NCBI GenBank assembly: GCA_029953675.1
Contig: JAMWBK010000001.1
Span: 1,525,001-1,589,000, forward strand
DNA: 64,000 nt
Direction of reading: 5' to 3'
Source of the DNA: Rhodosorus marinus
Lineage: Eukaryota; Rhodophyta; Stylonematophyceae; Stylonematales; Stylonemataceae
Position numbers and translations under genes: made by a program. The notes below the pieces were generated by a model. That model saw only the letters and a program-made list of their open reading frames with translations, made no database searches and was not told where the DNA came from. Below are positions 58,083-64,000 of this stretch, one piece after another; position 1 is the stretch's first letter, and each line of letters begins with the position of its first letter.

Positions 58083-58926
58083 GACTGATGCGTACGAAGC
58101 GCCCCCTTGCGGCCACCACGTGCCCCCGAAGTAGCCGGGAGCTGGTGACGACCTGAGGGCTGGTCCAAGAGAGGGAAGTCCACAGCTGCAGTCTCCTCCA
58201 CACCGGTTGCCGCACAGTCACCACCACCATTGCCTCGAGTCCCCGAGCGCTGAAGCGCGTTTTGGCCCGGCCTGCCGCTCCCCAACGTCGTACTGTCCCG
58301 CGCAGAAGCAACAGCCCTCGCCTGTCCCGGGACAGGTTCATGTTGATTGACCGGATGTTGACTGCCTTCAGCCAACGCTGCCACTCTGGGGCAATTCAAA
58401 TTCTCGTCCGAATTTGAATTTGACCTGGCCAGCAATCCCGATTCCAGCCCACCTAGCTTCTGGGTGAGCTGAGGGAGCACTCCACGATCACTCGCAGCCG
58501 TGATCAGGCTGGTGACAGCGGAGATAAGTGAACGCGCCTGGGTGCCAGAAGCGCCTTCCAAGTCAACCTCGGAAGAAAACGTGCCGCAGCTGAGGCGAAC
58601 ACGGAGTCCCCCACCTGGCAGTGCCTCCTTGGGAAAAGGCTCCGTCGAGTGCGGAGATATCCCTACCATCCTGAGGGAATCCGCCAAGGAAACGTTGCAC
58701 CACCAATATGAAACCGCACCGAGAGAATAATCGACCAAACCCAACCCAAATAGGAAAGGCCCCGCAACTCACCCACCCGGAAGACAGAAGTAGTTGCAAA
58801 TGCAAACGACGCCCCGCGGAAAATCGAGGGGAAGGCGTACCAGAGGAAGCGCTTCCCGTAAACGAACACGCTCGCGACCGAAAAAGAAACAAAACCCCAA
58901 TCCTCGACAACTAGCATAGCCTCCTA

Positions 58927-60689
58927 CTAGCATGGGGGGGGGGGTACCCACACAACTGTAACTCGCTCGGTTTTTTTTTTGACGAAAAGCACTGGAGCCC
59001 CCCATTGGCTGTTGGAAGGCGTTATGAAGCCTTTCTCGATGAGGTTCTCCAGCTGAGTGTTCAACTCTCGCCGCTCCAATGGCGATAGTCGGTACGGGCA
59101 CTTGAACACCGGCTTCACGCCGCCTGTTTCAATTTCTGCGTCCTGCTCCCGATGTGGCGGTAGTTTCTCCAAGGTATCGACGAAGAGCTCATCGAACTCT
59201 CTCCGTAGCTCCTTCTCGGCTGCGCTCACTTCCTTCGTCGTTCCCGGATTCTCCATGCGCGGATTTGGAGAACACCGATATTCTCGTCACCGCCGACTGC
59301 TACTTCCTTTCGTCCGACCAGCAGCACCTCCGTGACGTCACTCGGTGTAGGCTGAAGTTTGAGGCACCGTAGTGATTCGTCCTGCCCTAGATCGTTCACC
59401 GCCGTCAGGAACCCGTCACCTGGGTGGATTATTACGCGGTTGCGCTTTAATGGGGAGTGCCCGAAGCCATCCAGGATAATACCAGGATCGCTTCGGGCAC
59501 TCCCCATTCTGCGACTCGAAACGTCTCCTCACTGCGCCACTGTAGTGTACATTCCACCGCGATCCTTCTGACTACGCCTACGCGTAATGAGTGTCCGAAC
59601 GCTGCACCCAGCGACTCGGTCGCCTTCGGCACCGTGGATTGCATTTTGGCAGCCGCCGCGGTCGTCATCAGGTTTCACTTGTGCCCCACTGTCCACGACC
59701 GCACTGACCCTGACGCCGTCTACCTTTCCTGGATCCGCAACAACGGTTGCCGTTGGTCAGGTACGTCAGCGTCCTGCGATGGTCAACACCCGGGCTGCCG
59801 GGTCTTCACTCCCATCCTCCTTGCCTGACGGCGCCTCCACCATGTTCACCCTACCTTTCTGGTTCTGTCTTCTTTGCCGCGGCCCGCGCACCGTACCAAC
59901 CGCCAGCAGTACTAGGGCATCCAGGTGGGGTGATGGTTGGGGGACGATCTGTACTGGTCGTGACTTGGCCTGGCCGGCCGTTGGTTTCTACCTCGCGTCT
60001 TCGCCATCTTCCCCCTGGATCCGGATGTCTCCTCGGTAATTGACACTGCCAATTCTATGGCGTGTTGCTGTGACTTTGGTCGTAGTGCACGGACGTAGGC
60101 TCGTTGATGAGTCCGCAACCCCGCCACAAACAGCTGAGTCTGCATGAACTCGCTAAGGCACTCAGGGTCATACCTACGAAGATGATCCAATGTAGATTCA
60201 AGCTCCGTGGCATACTCATTAACCGTTGCCCCTTCCGGTTGACGCATCCTCTTCAGCTTCATCGCCAAGTCCACGTCCTGACTGTGACTGGCGAATCGCG
60301 TTCACAGGGCATTTTATAACGCTGCCCACGTTGTCCGTTGTGCCACGGGGAGGGTGCGGTACTTCGGTAGCGGTCTTTGCAAGCTCTCGAACCGCGATGA
60401 AGAGCACGTCACTGTCCTCCTCAAGGGTATAAACGGCCCTCAAGTGTTCGAGCTCGCTTATGAAGGTCTCGACGTCTGAAGTTCCGTCGAAAGTCGGGGA
60501 CTCAGACTTCTTTGGTAGTCGTCCCGATCGAGCTCCTTGCTGTTGTTGTAGCTGTTGCTGCTGTTGTTGTCGTTGTAGCTGTTGTACGCTCGCACAAGCT
60601 GCTCCGTCATCCGCTGCTGTTGCTCTAGTAGTTGTGCAACCGCGGGCATCCATGTACCCGGAGGAGGTTCGGGTTCCATTTTTCTTCAA
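58927..60689 (-). pseudogene. Ty3/gypsy gag-protease-RT start, broken
   Basis: gag begins at ATG 60679 (MEPEPPPGTWMPAVAQLLEQ), then shifts in a CTG/TTG (Gln) repeat near 60540-60600 into SPTFDGTSDVETFISELEHL, and again near 60270 into LKRMRQPEGATVNEYATELE. The protease area (ECTLQWRSEETFRVAEW...PLKRNRVIIHPGDG) near 59380-59560 contains an inserted inverted copy (59449-59508). The RT start (EKLPPHREQDAEIETGG, PYRLSPLERRELNTQ, GAPVLFVKKK) runs to about 58970. It stops at a C/G run beside element C. The rest of pol is missing. Confidence 0.85.
59449..59508. repeat. 19-bp perfect inverted repeat in the gypsy protease region
   Basis: Arms AATGGGGAGTGCCCGAAGC (59449-59467) and its complement at 59490-59508, spacer 22 nt. 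One arm encodes WGVPEA, the other disrupts the frame. Confidence 0.9.
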
Positions 60690-60710
60690 ACAGCAGGTTC
60701 CAGAGGCTTC

Positions 60711-60728
60711 AGCCCCGAAAACCCGCCA
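60711..60728 (-). other. Primer-binding site of the gypsy element
   Basis: On the minus strand TGGCGGGTTTTCGGGGCT follows the LTR end within 1-2 nt. It starts TGG, as expected for pairing with a tRNA 3' CCA end. I did not identify the tRNA. Confidence 0.6.
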
Positions 60729-61062
60729 AATATTGGAACTTTTCGTCTCAGTAACCCCTTCACGAAGAGTTGCTTGATAAGTCCAACGAAATTTCCCCCT
60801 GCCTCCACTTTACTAAGCACTATCATACTCTACTCCGTCCTAGCCTATTTGTACCCTCAAACTAGCTCTCTACGTATCTTTCATCAAGACTAACTGCTAT
60901 TTTTGGTGCCCATCGCTGTTCTATTTTTGGTGCCGCAGTTGACTGCAGTTACCCCTTGGTCTCGCCTAGCCTGACGTCTACGTCAGGCTAGGCGAGACGT
61001 ACTCCGTTGTCAACCGGGCCCTGATGGTGTCGTTCCGTCCGGCTGCGAACCGTGCGCCAACA
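60729..61062 (-). repeat. 5' LTR of the gypsy element
   Basis: On the minus strand TGTTGGCGCACGG...AAAGTTCCAATATT, 334 bp, matching 959-1280. It is longer than that LTR mainly because of the palindrome at 60959-60998. Confidence 0.9.
60959..60998. repeat. 19-bp perfect palindrome in the LTR
   Basis: Arms GTCTCGCCTAGCCTGACGT (60959-60977) and ACGTCAGGCTAGGCGAGAC (60980-60998), 2-nt centre. The sister LTR has only one of the two arms. Confidence 0.95.
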
Positions 61063-62404
61063 GAGTGAATGAGCACCGTCCATCGTAGTCGGAGACTAAC
61101 CGAACGTTAGAGTACTTATTGAATCCATTTGTTGCATGGGGTCCGGGTACGACGAATAAATGAAGGCACCGATGTTTGGGAAAAAGATTACAATAGAGGT
61201 CAATTTTCTACATGGTCTCATCGCTTAGTGCGATCACAAATACCTTTGTGTGATGGAAACCAGAGTGAGTTTGGCTGAGGGATCAGCAAACTATGGACCT
61301 GAAGTTATCCCCAGTATTTACGGGGGGGAGGAATCCCGAAATGCCTTCGGGCAGTGGAAATACCAGTTACAGACGTTTCTCCGGCTCAAGGAAGCAGCAA
61401 ACGTACTAGTGGACGGCAGGGGAGTCGACAACAAAGACGCAGAATATGTGTCTGCTGTCCTAGGGCGGGTTCTGGTGGGGCAAGCGCTTGATATAGTCAT
61501 CGGCGCAGGGGAAAACCGAAGGACCAATGGGATCATCTTCGCGAAATATACGACACGATGGCAATAAGAAACGCGGACAGCGTTTGGGCCCGTGTTCACC
61601 GACGCAAGATGAGGCCCACAGAAAGCGCTCCCGCGCTAACTTCGTGGCTAGACAAGGAGTTCGCCGAGATACGAGAAATCTCTGGCGAGACTCCGAAGGA
61701 CTCTGAGAGGTTAAGAGTGATGAGAAAAATCCTTGAGGACCGGCTAGAATTCTAGGATTTCCTCTTTAACACGTGGATAGATCCTAACCTCTCGTGGGCG
61801 ATGTTGTGCAGGAACCTCGAAGAGTACACAGGAAGTTGGCAAGAACGCCAATAGGAGGAACCCAAATCCAAAGAGAGGCGCATGGGAGGGAAACCCCTGA
61901 TGGCCGCGACCCAAGCGACCAGGAAGACGCACAAGTTCAGGTGATACAATTGCGGCTCACGGGGACCACTTCAAGATTACATGTCCAGAACCGGAAGAGC
62001 CAAAGAAGTTCCATGCCAGCATCGTCAGAGACGCGGAAGGCTCAACGCGCTTCTTCCTCGTGCCACCGACCACGTATGCGTCGATAAGGAGGCGTTCAGG
62101 ACCCTCACAACAATCCCGAAGGTCGGAATCACCCTCGGAGACGGGAGAGAAAAGGGAGCTAGACGCAAGAGGAGCAAGTGGATCTCCATACGTAATATAG
62201 AACTCTGCTGACGCTCAACAACACCTATTACTTGAAAGGCGGTGCAAAGAACGTGATTAGCTTGAGCAGGCTAATGGAAAAGGGCCTCAAAATTAGCAGC
62301 ACGAGTCGCGCAGTTTTAGAAATCAGTAAAGAAGGAACGAAAGTTTTGACATGTTACTTGAAACGGGGCCTCTTAGTAACTAATTTATGGACTGCAAAGA
62401 TACA

Positions 62405-62605
62405 CCCTTCGGTAACTGTGAAATTTACTGGGCAACTACCTAATGCAGCGCAACACTAACCTCGTAGCCTTTATTCGGCAGCTACCCACCGCAGCGCAAT
62501 ACCACTACTCTATGTACCCCAGACTAACGTAACCGTAAACTTTACTGGGCAGCTGCCTACTGCATCGCACAACTATTTCCACCCCAGACTAACGGGCGAA
62601 ATACG
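62405..62605 (-). mobile_element. Three RLE-3 tail units inside the copia element
   Basis: The plus strand shows GGCAACTACCTAATGCAGCG, GGCAGCTACCCACCGCAGCG and GGCAGCTGCCTACTGCATCG at about 62429, 62478 and 62545, with TTTACTGGGCA and CCCCAGACTAACG between them. Reverse-complemented, two units end in GCCCAGTAAA. Confidence 0.7.
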
Positions 62606-63726
62606 GCATCCCTCATGCTGAGCACAGAAGGCTAATTCACCCAAACTCAGAGGCGACAAGAAGTTTGATGAGCGCGGGGTTGAGATTAGCACAGATGAGA
62701 GCACCCCAAACCCCCTCGACTGCGAGGATTGCCTGAGGCGAAAACGACGGTGAAGCAAAAGTCTGGACACCTACGACACGGAAGTTTTCAGTGAAAGCCT
62801 GCATTCAGACATTGCAGTGCCATTCCCGGAAGGAGTGCAACAGGATAGATACCTCGTAGTCTTCCCCGATGAGGCTAGCGGATGGCCAGGAGTTTACCCG
62901 CTGCAAAGCGAGTTGTGGTCGACGAGGCGTTCAAGGAGCACATCATGTAACCTGAAAACCCAGCTGGGAGCGACGGTGAACAGGCTGAAGTAAAAAAAAA
63001 GAAGAAAATGCAAAGGAGTACGAATCTATGGAATATATCCTGAAGGAAAGAGGTATTGTATGGGACGTATCCGCCCCATATACGCCTGCCAGCACCGGGA
63101 TAGCAGAAAGGATGGTCAGAACGGTCACCAAAAGGATCATGTATCTATAACAGCGGCGTACCAAATTGCTTCTGGACGGAAACTTTGGAGACAGTGACAC
63201 GGAGGACTGAACAACACACCGAGAGCGTCCCTTGGAAACATAGTCCCCCACGAGTACGTCCTTGGAACGAAGCCGAATCTACAGAGCCTATGCACGTCCG
63301 GGGCAGAGATCACCTTCAAAAAGGAGGGAAAGGGAAAACTGCCACATATTGCCCAGGGCAGTGTCCGGAATTCTTACGCAGGTGAGTAACGCCCGTGTAG
63401 CGAGAGCATACTTGTCAACAGAAGATAAATTTATACATACACGAAACTGGAACATACAGGAAGAGCAACGTCCTGCGAAAGCACAGAAGATTCGCAAGCC
63501 TGACAACGAATGGCCCGAATCGTCGGGAGAATCACAGAGCACACAACAAGTAGTAAACACCATAACCCTGAACTTGCTCCGAAACGAAGATCACATGTAA
63601 GCCATTGGCGGTCCATACGCGGCAGAGTGGAAGAGAGCAGCCGTTGAAGAAATTGGCTCACTGAGAGAAACGGGAAGATGGAAATAAATCTCCAAAGAGA
63701 TTTACCCAAGGGAAGGAGTTTCCTGA

Positions 63727-63762
63727 GCAGGGGTACTGTTTCACTCGAAACAGTACCCCTGC
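63727..63762. repeat. 16-bp perfect inverted repeat in the copia RT region
   Basis: Arms GCAGGGGTACTGTTTC (63727-63742) and its complement at 63747-63762, 4-nt loop. It lies between the RT pieces GGPYAAEWKRAA and NFKVRIVTRGFTQ. Confidence 0.95.
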
Positions 63763-63860
63763 ACCGCTTGTGATGAAGCGGTGACAAACTTCAAAGTAAG
63801 AATTGTCACTAGGGGATTTACGCAAGTTGACCGTCAGAACTAAAAAGAAGGACGGAAGCA

Positions 63861-64000
63861 AGTTGTGTATTGACTCAATGCTTTACGATGTCGCGTGACT
63901 TCTATCTGTCTTAAAGGTAAATAATGAATAAGACTAGAGTACTAGAATCCGTCTATTTCTCATCTCATCATTACATTTTCCCCTGACCTTTTTATTGTGG
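63861..64000. other. End of window, unassigned
   Basis: AT-rich sequence with no recognisable gene; it may be the copia continuation or an unrelated flank. Confidence 0.3.

Larger units (their letters stand above)
54089..58910 (-). mobile_element. RLE-1 element C, most complete copy
   Basis: About 4.8 kb: 5' end TTGTCGAGGATTGGGG at 58910, ORF1, ORF2, 3' UTR with hairpin, tail CTAGTAAAGTCCAGTCCAGTAAAGTCCAGTAAA. Only single-base lesions were found: G6 to G5 in ORF1 near 58108, a missing base in ORF2 near 56739, and a possible 5' stop near 58767. The 5' flank (GGAGGCTATGCTAG) and the 3' neighbour are both RLE-1 tail sequence. Confidence 0.9.
61250..63860 (+). pseudogene. Ty1/copia element, decayed gag-pol
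   Basis: gag opens at 61250 (IPSIYGGEESRNAFGQWKYQLQ) and shifts near 61560. A knuckle (YNCGSRG...FKITC, frameshifted) lies near 61945-61990. The protease end (LTLNNTYYLKGG..NVISLSRLMEKGL) is near 62212-62300. Integrase pieces are at 62818-62920 (QQDRYLVVFPDEASGWPGVYPL) and 63020-63150 (LKERGIVWDVSAPYTPAST, GIAERMVRT). The RT start (GGPYAAEWKRAAVEEIGSL) is near 63607, then NFKVRIVTRGFTQ near 63788. It is broken by an RLE-3 tail insertion (62400-62600), deletions and frameshifts. Confidence 0.8.

Noticed and set aside
54089-58910. Target-site duplication around RLE-1 element C
   Set aside because: The flanks are tail sequences in inverted, not direct, orientation; no direct duplication could be seen.
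60540-60600. CTG/TTG trinucleotide repeat as a regulatory microsatellite
   Set aside because: It encodes a Gln-rich stretch of gypsy gag and is explained by that ORF, where it also hosts the frameshift.

Overview
This is a eukaryotic nuclear window dominated by transposable elements. It holds five isolated host-type genes, no operons and no Shine-Dalgarno context. One gene carries a spliceosomal intron (GTAAGT donor, CTAAC branch point, TAG acceptor). The protein genes are otherwise intron-free, and four of the five begin with a signal peptide. I think a red alga of the Chondrus type is the best guess, based on intron-poor genes in a retroelement sea, secreted EGF/NPCBM-type proteins and a DUF4246 dioxygenase. 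This is inference and could be wrong; another alga or protist is possible.

Host genes: (1) 11700-13039 (+), a secreted cysteine-rich protein of two similar halves joined across a 134-nt intron; (2) 18828-22613 (+), a secreted glucose/sorbosone-dehydrogenase (PQQ, HIPL-type) enzyme followed by Ig-like, NPCBM-like and PKD-like domains, with a decayed copy of its 3' end at 14803-15556; (3) 31710-33023 (-), an unknown secreted cysteine-rich protein; (4) 45885-47468 (-), a DUF4246 2OG-Fe(II) dioxygenase-like protein; (5) 52183-52845 (+), a small secreted EGF + C2-like protein. There is a tRNA-Gln(CUG) candidate at 53643-53715 and tRNA-Lys(CUU)-like repeats at 35870 and 39518.

Mobile elements: most of the rest is non-LTR retrotransposon of the early-branching type (reverse transcriptase, then a C-x2-C...H-x4-C knuckle, then a PD-(D/E)XK restriction-like endonuclease, RLE, as in the R2 group). 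I separate five families, named here RLE-1 to RLE-5. RLE-1 has two ORFs and is nearly complete at 54089-58910 (-) and 25445-30035 (+), with a long 5'-truncated copy at 36623-39508 (-) and many 3' stubs. RLE-1, -3 and -4 share a CAGTAAA-type 3' tail, and copies sit head-to-tail or tail-to-tail on one another's tails. RLE-2 ends in TTCG repeats and leaves 10-13 bp target duplications. LTR elements: Ty3/gypsy pieces at 5-1280 (+) and 58927-61062 (-), and Ty1/copia pieces at 3190-3895, about 49960 and 61250-63860.

Repeats: an AT-rich satellite of about 175 bp with a three-unit higher-order pattern (1281-2450), a GC-mixed tandem repeat (17640-18470), a 530-bp almost perfect palindrome (34140-34669), and several 16-22 bp inverted duplications with tiny spacers scattered through unrelated genes and elements. 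The two signals most worth following are the self-tail targeting of the RLE elements and this inverted-duplication process.
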